Source: Emmonsiellopsis sp. PD_33 | Taxonomy: Eukaryota; Ascomycota; Eurotiomycetes; Onygenales; Ajellomycetaceae | Direction of reading: 5' to 3' | Length of the DNA: 64,000 nt | Assembly (NCBI GenBank): GCA_032988165.1 | Contig: JANTQF010000089.1 | Span: 1 to 64,000, forward strand | Part shown: positions 44,859-57,056 of the stretch, piece by piece | Layout of the letters: the number at the start of each line of letters is the position of its first letter | How positions within the stretch are numbered: the first letter of the stretch is position 1 | Notes under the pieces: model-generated | Told to the model about the DNA's origin: nothing | Databases searched by the model: none | Seen by the model: only the letters and a program-made list of their open reading frames with translations | Made by a program: the position numbers and the translations under genes

Positions 44859-45970
44859 TGGGTGGAAACAGAAACGAGGTAGGCGTGGGAAAATGTCAAA
44901 CTGTCCAGGGGAATCTACGAGCCCCCGGGGTGAATATGTTATTGGTTTTGAAAAGATAGACTGGCGGGAAGAACTAACCTTAGATGTCTTCGAGAATGGA
45001 AGGATTGTCTGGTTATCGCATCATAGGCATGCACTTGGAATAGGATATGTCTAGCGATGCGGAAGAACAAAATATACCAATGGATATAAAGCCCATTTTG
45101 ATATGCAAATCATCGCCAGAGGATTAATTCAATGGCGATGTTTGTGATATCAGCTCCATACGAGAGAGGGAAGGGCTCATCCGTGAAGACCAAGGAAGGG
45201 GAGAACGGCAACTGAACCGCATCTCAAATTCGCCAGTCCCGGTTGTATGTATGCAAATATTGCACGTGAAGGAGTCGCGAACATGATGCATCCCGTAGTC
45301 CGGCCTGCCTTCGAATCGAAACATGGCCGACGTTGCTACCATTGTTGCGTCTCTGGACTGCTATTTCTGCCATCATGAAAGTTGCTTCTGCGACAGTTGA
45401 TTCTATCTTTTCTTTCTTTGAACCATTGGACTCTCCATGTGAGTTGACGTGCCCACGCTGATGCGCGACTGTTTGGGTGGTTGAATGCCAAGCTTGGTAA
45501 ACTAAATACTTAACTAACTAGTTACCCCTGAATATCGATTGGGGGCCACTTTTATTAACCAAACCGGGTTGATTCTGTTTCAACTTTCTCGAAGAGGCTT
45601 GGACATGTTCGGCCTGCTTATGGTAGCGATGGGCTATTGATTATCATGCTGCTCCATGATAAACCACACGACGAATGTGATATTTATATGTTTGATAGGA
45701 GCACAAAACGAACAGTTGCAAAATCACGTCTGGCGGCGAAGCATCATCTTAACAATTTAATAAGATGCTTCTGGACGAAAAAATAATTTAGGTCGGCGTT
45801 AATACGCTGGGCTAAGCGGCTAGTTCACTGCGCAACGGGGATTAGAATTACCTAAAAATAGCCCCTGATTTGGCAGCCTCGAGCTTTTTGGATGAGGGGC
45901 CTTCAATCTTTCACCTCTCATCATTTTGCAAAAATACGGAGTGAAAAAACTGAAGATCAATGCAGTGACG
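44859..45970. other. Intergenic DNA with possible 5' coding of the previous gene
   Basis: Between about 45030 and 44859 the minus strand stays open in the frame of the previous gene (for example VDSPGQFDIFPRLPRFCFHP), but without a start. A minus frame at 45342-45124 (beginning MVATSAMFRFEGRPDYG, with FTCNIC) may be part of it. The rest is AT-rich; ATACGGAGT occurs near 45934. Confidence 0.4.
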
Positions 45971-48785
45971 ATGGACCGCCCGACGCCGTCCTTGGGCTCT
46001 GAAAAGCAACGTTGGGGTTGGCGATTGGGGGGATTCGGGTATCAACAAGTCCACCATCGGTCCAAGGAAAATGTCAACGCAAATTCATACATGATGGATA
46101 GGTACACTTGATGTGCTCGCGCGCTCGGCAACTCTTAAAGTTAACGCGACAAACAGGTGGCGTCCAGAGAATAGGCGGGAACCCGTTCTCTCGTCAGAAC
46201 AAGACGGCAACCGAAAAAGGACCAAAGGAGTACTCCTCTGCGCCTGGGGCGCCACCACCGTCCTGATCGTGAATATCATCCTCACGATTATTGCTGCTGC
46301 TCGCGCTTATTCAACATATGAGGGGCAATCATTTGGCTCTGCCATCCTTTACCAGGGCAGTTGCTCTCGCTCGAAGAACTGGGCCACCGGTCTCCATTTC
46401 GTGATCAATATTCTCAGCACGCTGGTGCTCGCCGCAAGCAATTATAGCATGCAGTCTCTCAATGCGCCATCCCGACAGGAAGTTGACAATGCCCATAGCC
46501 GGGGGAAATGGCTCGACATTGGTACGCCTAGTTGGAGAAACCTTCGAGTTGCTGGGAAGCGGAGACGTATCCTTTGGAGCCTTCTCCTGGCTAGTTCCCT
46601 CCCGATCCATTTAATGTAGGTTCGGCCTTCTTTTTTATCTTGACTTTTCTAATATTGCATTCTAGATACAATTCTGCGGTATTTCACTCGATCGGTACCA
46701 ATTTATATAGTGTTGTGCTCGCTTCTGCCGATTTTGACTACAGCAATCTGGCTGGGCATACTGTCGACTACGAGGACTGTTTTGTCCCAACCTTGGGCAT
46801 GAAAATGACAGACTTCTATACTCAACTCTCCGAGAAGAAAATTGAAAAGCTTACTAAAGAGCAATGTATCGACCTTTATGCGGTTGACTACCTGGCAGGT
46901 CGAGGTACTCTCGTTTTGGTTACCGAAGATGCAGTCGCAAGCAACGATTCATTTCAATTCGTGGAAACGACTATCCCTGCGGAATACCCTTACTCCCCAG
47001 TCGAGAATTATCAATGGATGTCCGGCCGCCGCGGACGCAACAAAGAGGCCCTCTTAGCGGCCGTGGACAGCTGGGCGGTGTCAACAACTCGCTGGTCTGC
47101 CCCTGAATTCAAGTTTATAACAGAAATTGGCACGTTTAGCCAAACGACATGCACTTACGCTGATTCTGATGGCACCATGGATTTTGGGAGGTGTGATTCA
47201 GCAGAGTCCTGGGACACTTATGAGTGCTCAGATTTCTCCACGCTTTCGAAATATGCTTGTCAACTTCCGCCTGAGAATGCCCTGCGAGAATATCTAAACA
47301 ATGAAAGTCACTGGTATGATAGCTCGTGGGCAACGAACATGGAAATCGAAAGAATAGGCCAACGGTGTGGGGATAATGCGACATCGATGACATATGGGGA
47401 GACTGGGAAATATGTCAATCCGCTGGTGTCGACAGGGACGTACACGATTGATCACTGTCTTAGCCAGACGGTTGACGACCGGTGCCAGTTAATATTCAGT
47501 CTTCCGATCTGCTTGATTGTTATCATATGTAATATGATCAAAGTGGGCTGCATGTTTCTGGCAGCCAACGAGGACCGCAAAGAGATCTTCCTTACCATTG
47601 GGGATGCTATGTCATCCTTTCTCAAAAAGCCCGACCCTACCTCAGCACACAGGTGCTACTTATCACGAAGCAGCGTTAATGGCTCTCCGGACTCCAGGCA
47701 CAGAGGTGGATCTATTCCCTATGATCCGGCAGAACACGCCTCACCCTTGATAACCCCACGCATCCTCCCTGGAAGAAGGATGTGGATGCAGGCAGTAAGC
47801 GTCGGGCGGTGGACGCTGGCAATCCTTTGGTATGTTGAACTCTTTCGTCCTCGTATTATATAGTTGTATTGTTGACATGATTAGGTTTGTGATCATAATA
47901 ATCGTAACAGCTATTTTCCTGTCCATAGCAATCGATGGACTGAGAAATAACCGTGTCCCATACGACCTTGACGCTCTTTGGAAGATTGGTTTCGGGACAC
48001 CAACAACTTCCAGCCTGGTTGCCTTCCCAACAGATGGCACTACAGTGGCCCAAGCCCTCATCGTTGCCAATACACCTCAACTCATTCTTTCTATCGCCTA
48101 CTTCTTCTATAATAGTCTCCTCACTAGCATGCTCCTGACAGCAGAGTACGAAAGCTATGCCAGAAATCGAAACCCCCTCCGAGTCTCCTGGCCCGAGGGC
48201 ATCCAACGGAGCACATACTATCTCACTCTGCCATACTGGTACAGCGTCCCACTCCTAATTGCCTCAGCCTTCCTGCATTGGCTAGTATCGCAGAGTATAT
48301 TTTACACGGAGATCCGGACATTCGATATCCAGGGACAAATGGACCCATCTGGAAGGACTATAACTTGTGGCTTTTCACCTATTGCTGTCATATTCGCACT
48401 TGGCCTGGGTATTGTGATGATTGTTTTTGTGTTGGGGCTAGGAATGATTCCGTTTCGATCGCGCATGCCCCTGGCAGGTAATTGCAGTGTGGCCATTAGC
48501 GCGGCTTGTCATCCGTTGGTGGTGCCAGAAGATGAGGATCATTCCCTCAAACCCATAATGTGGGGTGAAGTTCGTTTGCCTGAGGTAAATTCCAGTGCAA
48601 CACCACCGATTAATTTTAACGGGAGAGGCACATCATTTGAGAATGTATCGTTCAGCGGTCTATCAAATCCGGACACAAAAGCAACGGAGGGGCTTTATCA
48701 GGACCTGGACGAGGTTGAATATCCGCATTGCAGCTTTACATCCGGCGAGGTGGTTGAGCCTGATCCACACAAGCTGTATGCCTAG
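45971..48785 (+). CDS. DUF6536 multi-pass membrane protein
   Basis: Four exons: 45971-46101, 46157-46615, 46666-47829 and 47885-48785, about 884 residues, all joined in frame. The N-terminal domain has the DUF6536 hallmarks: TTVLIVNIILTIIAAARAYS, a GSCSRSKNWATGLHF segment, NILSTLVLAASNYSMQ, and GKWLDIGTPSWRNLR, then LPIHLIYNSAVFHSIGTN. A long extracellular-looking loop with many cysteines follows. Further helices come later (RCQLIFSLPICLIVIICNMI, then FVIIIIVTAIFLSIAIDGL, and several in the last exon). The protein belongs to an expanded, fungus-specific family of unknown function. The start at 45971 precedes a 43-codon hydrophilic exon. Confidence 0.85.
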
Positions 48786-50063
48786 ACGACTTGGGGATGG
48801 AGAGCAAAATTTTTTTGTTGAATTCGATTTTGTTCTTATCCTTTTTATGATTAGGTCAAGGCGTTGCGTATTTAGGGCTGACATAGGGGGTTTCTATTCT
48901 TAGCGCGGAATCTCTTGGCAGGTAGTTAATTTCAACCTCCCACCACCTCACCATTGAAGCTGCAACTCTTTCTCTTTAATGACGATGCAGTCAGGGACGA
49001 TGCAATTACAATTAGCATGGCCCTGAGGATGGATATCGCTGCAGCTCGCCCCGGACTCCGTCTGATTGCCGATTGACTACCCTAATTTGACGGTTGCTGT
49101 GATTGACGCCTCTTTGTCTGATATTTTTCTTATTGATGGCTCAAAAGGTCAACGCGGAACTCTCAGATGGGGAGGTTTACAGGACTATCTATGCACTTGA
49201 TTTTTCTGGAAGAGGCGTTGATGTTGCTGCCCGACTTGAGTATGATGCCAGAATTGAACCTGGGAGCAGCTTCATACCACGCCGCACGAATATTCCTCTG
49301 AATATCAAGTGCACCCGGAGACCTTCTATGATTTGATTGGCGAGCGGTCATATAGTCTTACTCTGTGGAGGTGTCTGCTTTATGCGCCTGTTCTTTTAAC
49401 GAATCTTCTATTTGCATGGGGCATGTCATACAGACATATGATATTGCATTACTTTGTTATGGCCTTATACAGAGACCGTGCCTGCTCAATGCAGCCTTGA
49501 CCGGCTTGGACCGAACTCTAAGGACGACGGGAGGATTTATTGATGACGGCTCCCGCATTATTGTCATTGTCGCGACGGCAGTTTCTTCCTTTCCCCCTAT
49601 TTTGGACATTCTTTTCTTGCCGCACTCTTTGCCTTCTTTCGTTCTTTTCTTCTAGAAGTTTTCTCGGGGATTACTTGGCCTTATTACATCGGCATTAACC
49701 ACGATTGGAACCGATATAAGGGCGGATTTTCTCGTCGGGTTTAGGATTTGGCTTTTCCCAGTGGCTCCTAAAATCCCTTTAGCGGTGCTCATACCTGTCT
49801 TTACCTGATCTACGTACCTGGCACCGACGTTGGAACGTCGCCTCTCTAACTCCCTTGAGGCCCTGTTTACGCCGGGAAACCTGCCTTGACAACTGCTCCA
49901 AAACTCTACCTTCGCTCCAATAGCTGTCATCTAACTGTGATAACAGGGAGGCTTTGTTGATTCCTGCTTTTAATCAGAACTTTGCGGATCAAATATACTC
50001 TTCCCTTCTGTTCCGGTACATTTAGCAACCTCCCACAAACGAATTCCATTTATCATATAGACC
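48786..50063. other. Intergenic DNA, no supported gene
   Basis: Several short frames occur, including a minus one over 49652-49930, but none has recognisable motifs or splice partners. A decayed gene or element cannot be excluded. Confidence 0.5.
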
Positions 50064-51545
50064 ATGCGGTTTACCGCTCATCTCATAACCTCCCTCACAA
50101 CGCTACTTGTCATAGCCACTGCAACATCTATCAAAAAACGAACTGGATTCACAATCCAACAAGTCCAAAAATGTGGACTGGCAGCACCGCGCTCCCCACT
50201 GGTTACATACGCATTGGCCGTCCTCAAGTCAGATGCTACGAAATCACTCGACCTTCTGACTTTTCTTGATTTTGACCTCGGGTTAAATCGAAGCGTCACA
50301 GCGATTCCGGAACCATTTGATCTGGAATACCTCAGTCCGGTGAATGTGGGCGGGCAGATTCTGAATTTGGCGGTTGATACTGGTTCTGCGGATTTGTGAG
50401 TGCTGCTATTTTTACAACACCGAATGGACGGATGGCGGGCAAGCGAAAATATTAACATTTTATTTAGGTGGGTGTTTTCATCGCAGCTGCCTGTCAAAGA
50501 TAGGACTGGACATGACTACTATGTCACACGTCCCGAAAAATTACTAAACGGTTCCTTTTGGGAAGTCCAATACGGAGATGGATCACACGCGAAAGGAAAC
50601 GTATATATGGATACGGTTTCTATTAACGACGTGGTTGCCCCTCGACAAGCTATCCAGGCCGCTCAGGAGGTTGGGTTCGTATTTTCCAGGGACACGAATA
50701 ACGATGGTATCCTTGGACTGGGGTTTAATTTTATCAATTCTAGTGAGCAATCTAGCCTCATCAGAAAACAAAGAGAAAAAAGAAACAACTTTTATACTAA
50801 CATGAACTCAAGTTAGACCAAAAGCCCAACCAGGATTCTTCGATAACGTAAAAGACACACTCCCTGAGCCCATATTCACCGCCACCTTGAAACACGAAGA
50901 GCCTGGTACGTTCGACTTTGGCTACATCGACGAGACGAAATATGAAGGAAGTATCACGTACACGCCTGTTGATACAAGAGACGGATATTGGACTATTTCA
51001 ACAACCGGATTTGCCATTGGAAACTATACAAACCATAACGCCACCATCAAAGGGCTTATCGGTAAGATCTATCTAACTATATCACACACCACTACTAGCT
51101 CTAACATAACCTCCCCCAACCAGACACGGGCACAAGCCTCCTCCTCCTCCCACCCCACATCGTCTCAGCCTACTACGCCAGCATCCCCACCGCCAGAAGA
51201 ATCTCCCCAGACCAAGACCCCTCCATCACCCTCGGTGGCTGGACAATCCCCTGCAACGCCACCGTCCCGCCATTCTCCGTCATCATTGAGAATACATATA
51301 CGGCCACCATCCCGTCGGAGTATATCAAGTTCCAGCCGATGGGGTACTATGGCGGGGATGATCATGTGTGCTTTGGAGGCATTCAGGAGGCGGTGAGTGA
51401 GAGGGCTGTGATATTTGGGGATTTGTTGCTGAAGAGCCAGTTTTTGGTTTTTGATCAGGGTGGGGAAAGGGTTGGGTGGGCGAGGCAGAGCGTGGGTGGT
51501 GGGGAGGGTGGGGTTGCAGAGGAGGATGGGCTGGGGTTTGAGTAA
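50064..51545 (+). CDS. Secreted pepsin-type aspartic protease
   Basis: Four exons: 50064-50395, 50468-50742, 50813-51061 and 51124-51545, about 425 residues. The signal peptide is MRFTAHLITSLTTLLVIATA, followed by a propeptide starting KKRTGFTIQQVQ. Catalytic Asp105 is in VDTGSADLW, joined across intron 1. The flap is YGDGS. Catalytic Asp286 is in IDTGTSLLLLP, joined across intron 3. Typical blocks also include DGILGLGF and FGDLLLKSQFLVFDQ. Family A1 enzymes of this kind are secreted acid proteases like aspergillopepsin and penicillopepsin that digest proteins outside the cell. There are several N-glycosylation sequons. The Gly-rich tail after WARQSVG is about 17 residues and has no clear GPI signal. 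Confidence 0.92.
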
Positions 51546-51893
51546 GCGGTAACGTGGTGGGTGTTGTGGTTATTCTATATATCATTTTGTTTTCAACATT
51601 TTGCTTTCAATATAATAGTGGGAATGAGAGGAAGAAATTTTAACCTACTTCAGTCCATTTTAGGAATGGAATCAATGACGGGAGCAATATTAGAAAGAAT
51701 AAAAACCGTGAAGGAAAGGGGGTTGGCTAGATAGGTAGACAAATAACAGAATAGCATTAAGAAAAGAGATTTCGCCATGTCATACAACATTATAGATCCA
51801 TATATACAGGGGGAAAAAAAGGAGGGGGGTCGTATAGAAGGAAAACAGAAACAAAAGGTATATCCCCCCCTAAACTCTCACCAACCCAATCAT
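51546..51893. other. Spacer between convergent genes
   Basis: It is the shared 3' region of the protease and the amine oxidase. No gene is seen. Confidence 0.6.
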
Positions 51894-54184
51894 CTAAACA
51901 GCCCTACTAACCCCATCCCCCTTCTTCTCCGCACTACAACACCCACCCCCGGTCCCCTTCGCAACCTGGCTCGGAGCCCGCGCCCAACTGGGCTTAACAT
52001 CGAGCACGGGATTACGATCGAAGAAGTTCCGTGGCCGTAGCAGCAGCGACATTGGTTCTGCAGGCATGACAGGGAAATCTTCAGGGGAAGGGAAGTGGGT
52101 GATTCCAAACGTGTGCCAGAGGACAATATCTGTGTTTTCGATGCTGGAGGAGGAGGAGGAGGAGGAGGAGGAGGAGGCGGCGATCCAGCTTGGGAGACCA
52201 GGAGACGGCTCGGGGATGCCGGAGGTCTGTGGGACGTGTCGGCCCGCCGGGTAGAGTTGGTCGTCGGCGTCCAAGCGGAGGTCAGTTTGGTGGGATTTGA
52301 TTTTGTGAATGTATGGAAGGGAAAGGGGATAGATAATATTGGAAGATTGGAGAGAAGAGTAACTCACATTTGGTAACGTGGACGGCATGTCGAGCGAATC
52401 CAGCCCGATTCCACACTAGCCCGCCTTCCCTTGGAAGGAGACTGGGAACCTCGCGGCTCACTAGCTTGTAGCTGACAGGCTTCTTGCTGAAAGGGTTCAA
52501 CTTGTTTGTATTGGCAATCTCCCACGTCCGGCTAGATGCTCCATCGTAATCTGACATAGCTTCAATTGGGGTCGTGAACTTTGTCTTCTTTGCGTAGAAG
52601 GCGTTTCCGTACTTATTTTCGGCACTGCCAACTTCGCCAGGACCACGAGCAGCGTCGACTTGGAAGACGGTGTTGTTGGGGCCGTCTATGTTGCCATCGA
52701 TGCGTAGACAGAAGAGATGTTGGTGATTATGTGCATTGACACCTGGGTAGACTTCGGTGCCCCAGCCGTGCGTATCTTCGCCGGGGTTCATGGCGTAGGT
52801 GTTTAGGATTCCGGTGAGTTTGATATCGAGTTGGATGGTCCCATCTTGGTGGAAGATCCAGTACACACAGTACTCGTAGTTCGCGGCGGTGAAGATGTGG
52901 GAGATGATGAGCTTGTGGCCACGGGTTACGATAACGGATTCGTCCCGGAAATCAGTGTGTTTGAACAAGATACCAGCGTCTTCCTCATGAATACAGATTG
53001 CGTTTTTGATAGTCGTGCTTGCACCAGCAGCGTTGACAAAGTCTGCGTCCATATAGTGGATGACGCCCTTGCAGTCGCAGCCTAGAGACAGGCTGTTGGT
53101 CATATATCCACCGCCATATTCGCCGAGATCGAACGCATGTTTGCGGTGGTGTGGGTGTTCGGGGTTTCCATATGGCACGACCATCTCTGCCAGGGAGAGA
53201 CGGTAGAAAACAGGTCGCACCGTCCCCTTGTCATTGAATGTGATGTTATTAAGTACGATGCCTTCACGATAGTTGAAGCCAACGTGGATATTCCAATTCT
53301 GCCAGTCGATAAATCGATCATTCACCTTGAAGGAAACACCTTCTGGCTGGGTGATGTGGATTGGTTTTACTGTATCGCGGAAGCCGCCTTGCTTTTCAAT
53401 CGAAGCAACGTCATAGTTATTGGGAGGAGCTTTGCTGATGGGTCTTCGCACAGGAGGGATGTCGATATGGATAAACTCTTTGGTTTCAGCGTTGTAGATT
53501 GGGCAAAAATCTAGAGGATATGCATATTGGCAGTCGTCAACGTTGGGGCGGTAGTACATCAGGGCTTGCTGGAGGCGAACATTGCTTCCGAATCTTTCAT
53601 CGTATCCAATTGTCCAAGCTAGAACTGGTTAGCATATCTTTCAAACTTATCATCAATTATAGAATTCGTATATTGATTACCACCAAATACTCGTGCGGGA
53701 GCAGGTACGGATAAAAAGAAGACCTACGATCACAATACACCTTGTGCATATCTTCTGGCGGAATGCCAATAATCCCACACTGCTCAATAATTTTAGGATC
53801 CTTCCTCGCCAGCGCCTCGACAGCATTTAGGTCCTCCATGGTAATCAAAGGCTGCACGCCATCCGAATGTTGCCATTGCAGCACCTTCTTATCTGTCAAA
53901 TCAACAATGCCATCATAAACCTTCCCACCAGGCGCAATGGCCACAATATCAGCTCCACGGTGTGGACGAGGAGCATTTTCAGGATCAGCCAACCAAGCTG
54001 TCATTTCCGCTTTTCGTGGCTCCCACAGAGTGACAGCATTAAATTTGAGCGAGCCATTGTTTTCAGCGCGGATGATGGCAACTGCAGCATCAATTTCGGC
54101 AGCGGAGAGGGGATCAAAGGGATGAGGAGTGGGAGAAGTTGAATCGACCTGGAAGGCCAGTTGCCTGAGACGGTCGAGTACCAT
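51894..54184 (-). CDS. Copper amine oxidase (TPQ), second intron lacks AG acceptor
   Basis: Exons on the minus strand: 54184-53728, 53618-52368 and 52270-51894, about 694 residues if joined this way. The active-site tyrosine that becomes topaquinone is residue 400 in AANYEYC. The copper-binding pair HQH lies at 451-453 in NAHNHQHLF, with a third ligand expected near the end (LWHTFGITHFP). The catalytic-base region is HAFDLGEYGGG. The enzyme oxidises primary amines to aldehydes, releasing ammonia and peroxide, and supports use of amines as nitrogen source. No SKL-type ending is present. Intron 2 begins with a normal GTGAGT, but there is no AG between 52363 and 52262. Frame and homology put the boundary at 52271, where the bases read GG. 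Confidence 0.85.
52146..52175 (-). repeat. Ten TCC codons encoding polyserine
   Basis: GGA repeated ten times on the plus strand. With a neighbouring AGC codon it encodes eleven serines just before the conserved segment IENTDIVLWHTFG of the amine oxidase. It is an expansion in a surface loop. Confidence 0.9.
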
Positions 54185-55420
54185 TGTGAAAAGTGATAGG
54201 ATGATAGGTGTACGCAAGGAGCTATTGTTGGGACTGTGGTCCTAGGAATGCGGTAAGAAGAGAGGGGATATGAGGTGGAAGAAAGCCTTAAATACGAGAT
54301 AAATGAGGGGAAGAACAGCTAATTAATAGCCCAGAATATAGTTGTATGACCCCTCACAGAATTGGAGAGAGCTGCACGGATCGGAGCTTGGATAGCTTGC
54401 TCGAGATACTAAACCGGAGTGTGTCAGTAGAAAGTATAAAAGGGAACATAATGAAAAAAGATAATATCATGGAGCTTCCCATGTTCCGCCGGGGCTCTCA
54501 ATCATCGCGATTGCGATTGCTAAGAACAAAAGGGCCCATTACCCGCATCTATCTTTCAGATGCAGCTCCTGAGCCCGAGATAAGGAACTTTTGGCACCGA
54601 TAAGGGGTGCCGCTGGATCCTTTGACCTGTTTGGGTTTAGCCCCTTCCAGTTCTCCATCAGGCATTGCGATCCGGTGTTGCTTATGTCAGCCGCCGACGC
54701 GCCGAGTCTCGGCGGCTCCTGTATAGACTTACCTGTTTGGGACTTGGAAGACATGTCCCGCGATGCTGGGGTGGAAATCTTGGATATTGGGGTATTGCGG
54801 GGCGCATCAGAGCGGTGAGAGAACCAGTAGCTGATCACTGGCGACGCTGGTTGTGTTTTTGGGCGGAAAATCAGTCGGTTGGATGGAGGCTTTGGATTTT
54901 GAAAATGTATTTCCAAAAGTCTCTCCTTTCTACGGAGTGTCACTGGCAGGAACATGAAGTCACGGGGAGGATGCTCCCTATTCAGTCCAACCATTATATC
55001 CAAAATAAAAGTCTGACCGTTAGCTCCCAAAGTAATGAGATGTACCGGCGCCAAAAGTACTCCAGTTGACCATCACAAAGTATAACCAAGACATAGACAT
55101 AGACAAACTGCCAACTTGTATGTATGATAATAAACCACAAGCGAACTGAAATTGAAACCCACCCAGGTAAAACGGTTAGACACAATAAGGCTGACAACGC
55201 CAGGCACACTATACACATAAAAATAGATCAAACAAGGAAGCCAAGTAAAATAAAGTTGACCCTCGAAGGAATGTGCACCGACCGGCAAAGGTGATATAGA
55301 AGATGCGACAACAACATACCATGCGAGGAAAGAAATGAATACCGAACCCCAATTCCCAATTGTAAACAGTTCCCTTTTTTCCTCCCTGGATATAGGAAAA
55401 ACACCATCCTCCATTTCCCA
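54185..55420. other. Amine oxidase promoter and POP2 3' region
   Basis: A minus frame of 171 codons over 54539-55054 is open but shows no family signal, so I do not call it. Nothing else is seen. Confidence 0.5.
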
Positions 55421-57056
55421 TCACGATTTGCCAAATTGAAACGTGCCAAACACTCCCCCGCCTCCGCCTGGAGTTAGGGGTCCGACACCACCATGCTGCG
55501 TTTGAGCTGCAGGCGTTTGCGCATTTGTTAGTCCCGCGTGGCCGGTGTTTGGTGTGCTGGGCGTACCTGCATTTGAATAGATCGTGGCTCCATTAAGGTT
55601 GGGGGTCTGCTGGGCCTGGTTGCCGCCGTGGTAGCCCATGGCGGGTATTTGTCCGTTCAAACCCCAAATCTGGCCAGAGTACTTCCCTTCGTCAATGCTA
55701 CCGTTGAACACCAGTTGGCGCATTTTCCAGAAAATTTCTCCGGTTACTAGCGAGTCAGACCCCGCTTGATGTGCAATTCCAACTCGTTTGACTCCTAGTT
55801 CATCTGCGATATCCTGAAGACCAGATTTTTGACCGAGGTTTGCAATAATCTGAGCCGCTTGTTGTGTGAGGGGGGATCCATTAACAGCTTGATTGCGGCC
55901 GGCGTGTTTCATGAGGTATTTAATGTCGTAAAGGGACGGAAAGAAGAGCGTGAGGAGTTTGTGAAATTCGTGTTCGTCGTCCGGTAGAGGGTTGCAAAGC
56001 ATAATCTTCATCAGATACCCGAAATCGTAACCCGAGTGGAACGAAATCCAGTGTACGTCGTCCAGAAGTACCAGCCCCGATGACATTAAAAGTGCGCCAA
56101 AGTCATGTGGATCAATGCCATCTTTCTCATGCATAGCAAAATCTATTCCGGCTTTCGCTAGCATGCTTGTGGACTCCTGCGCATACATGTCACCCTCCAA
56201 TGAGAAGCGGAAATTAAATTGCCAAGTGCAGGGCGCTGGGGAAAGATTGGTCCCATATGACTGGCCGTTGGCGTCTGATGGGGTCGCTGGAGGAACCTCG
56301 CCGTCTTCGGAAAAGAGCGTAATTCCTAGCTGTATCATCTTCAAAAGGTCGACATTACACCGCAGTGTTTGGTAGTGGTAGTCTGCCTTGGTAGTAAAAC
56401 TACCCATCGGCCGCGCAACTATACCGGGGAATTCGGTATCCTGTAAAGAGACAAGCCCGTTAGCCAAATCGGACCTGGGCGTGTACAACAAACCATTTTC
56501 GTGGTCGTTTGAAAACATTGACACTTACCATACTAATATAAGGATACCTATCCACCAAAGATCTTAACACCTGCATCTCTTGGGCCAGGTTTTGCTTCCA
56601 CACGTCCCGTATTCTTGAATTTGCAGCCGCTGTCTTCCCATCAACCGATAACCGCCCGTTATGACCCAGATGCGTTTGCTGTTGTTGTTGCTGCTGTTGC
56701 TGTTGCTGCTGCATCTGCGCCCCCCGTACGAATCCCAACTGTGCGGCATGGCTTGCTAGACCCGTTCCACCTCCATCGGGGAGCACACCTGCGGAAGGCC
56801 CTGCGGTTGGGAACCCCGCCACGCCCATTGCATTACCACCTGGTAGTGCGAATGGATTGATGTTCGAATTGGCATTTCCGGGGCCGAAGCCAGGGTGGCC
56901 ACCTAGCGAAGGGGGAGGGAGACCGGCATTGGGAGTTTGTCCGTGGGTGGCGTGGTGTTGTTGTGAGTGTTGCTGCTGCTGGAGGTGGCTCTGGGGGAGA
57001 TGGGGGAAAGGGCCCGCAAGGCCTGACGGCGCGTATCTACCGACTGGAGGCGGCAT
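55421..57056 (-). CDS. POP2: Pop2/Caf1 deadenylase of the CCR4-NOT complex
   Basis: Two exons on the minus strand, 57056-56529 and 56440-55421, about 515 residues. The first 135 residues are low-complexity with a run of twelve Gln. The nuclease domain starts at IRDVWKQNLAQEM. The DEDD residues are visible: Asp177 and Glu179 in DTEFPGIVA (just after the intron), Asp in FHSGYDFGYLM, and Asp in GIAHQAGSDSLVTGEIFWKM. It shortens mRNA poly(A) tails as part of CCR4-NOT. The C-terminal tail is Gly, Asn and Gln-rich. The frame upstream of this start stays open for 137 codons; a longer form is possible but looks like leader sequence. Confidence 0.93.
56676..56711 (-). repeat. Twelve-glutamine repeat in POP2
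   Basis: A mixed CAG/CAA run encodes twelve Gln in the disordered N-terminal part. Being mixed, it is less slippage-prone than a pure CAG run. Confidence 0.9.

Noticed and set aside
43679..44899. Single-exon 406-residue model for the unrecognised minus-strand gene
   Set aside because: The upstream 80 codons in that frame are not protein-like; a splice model with normal signals joins better coding sequence from another frame.
49652..49930. Minus-strand frame suspected to be a retroelement fragment
   Set aside because: Only about 92 codons and no reverse transcriptase, integrase or gag motif could be seen.
54539..55054. 171-codon minus-strand frame between the amine oxidase and POP2
   Set aside because: No recognisable domain, hydrophilic and repetitive, and no good context for a start.
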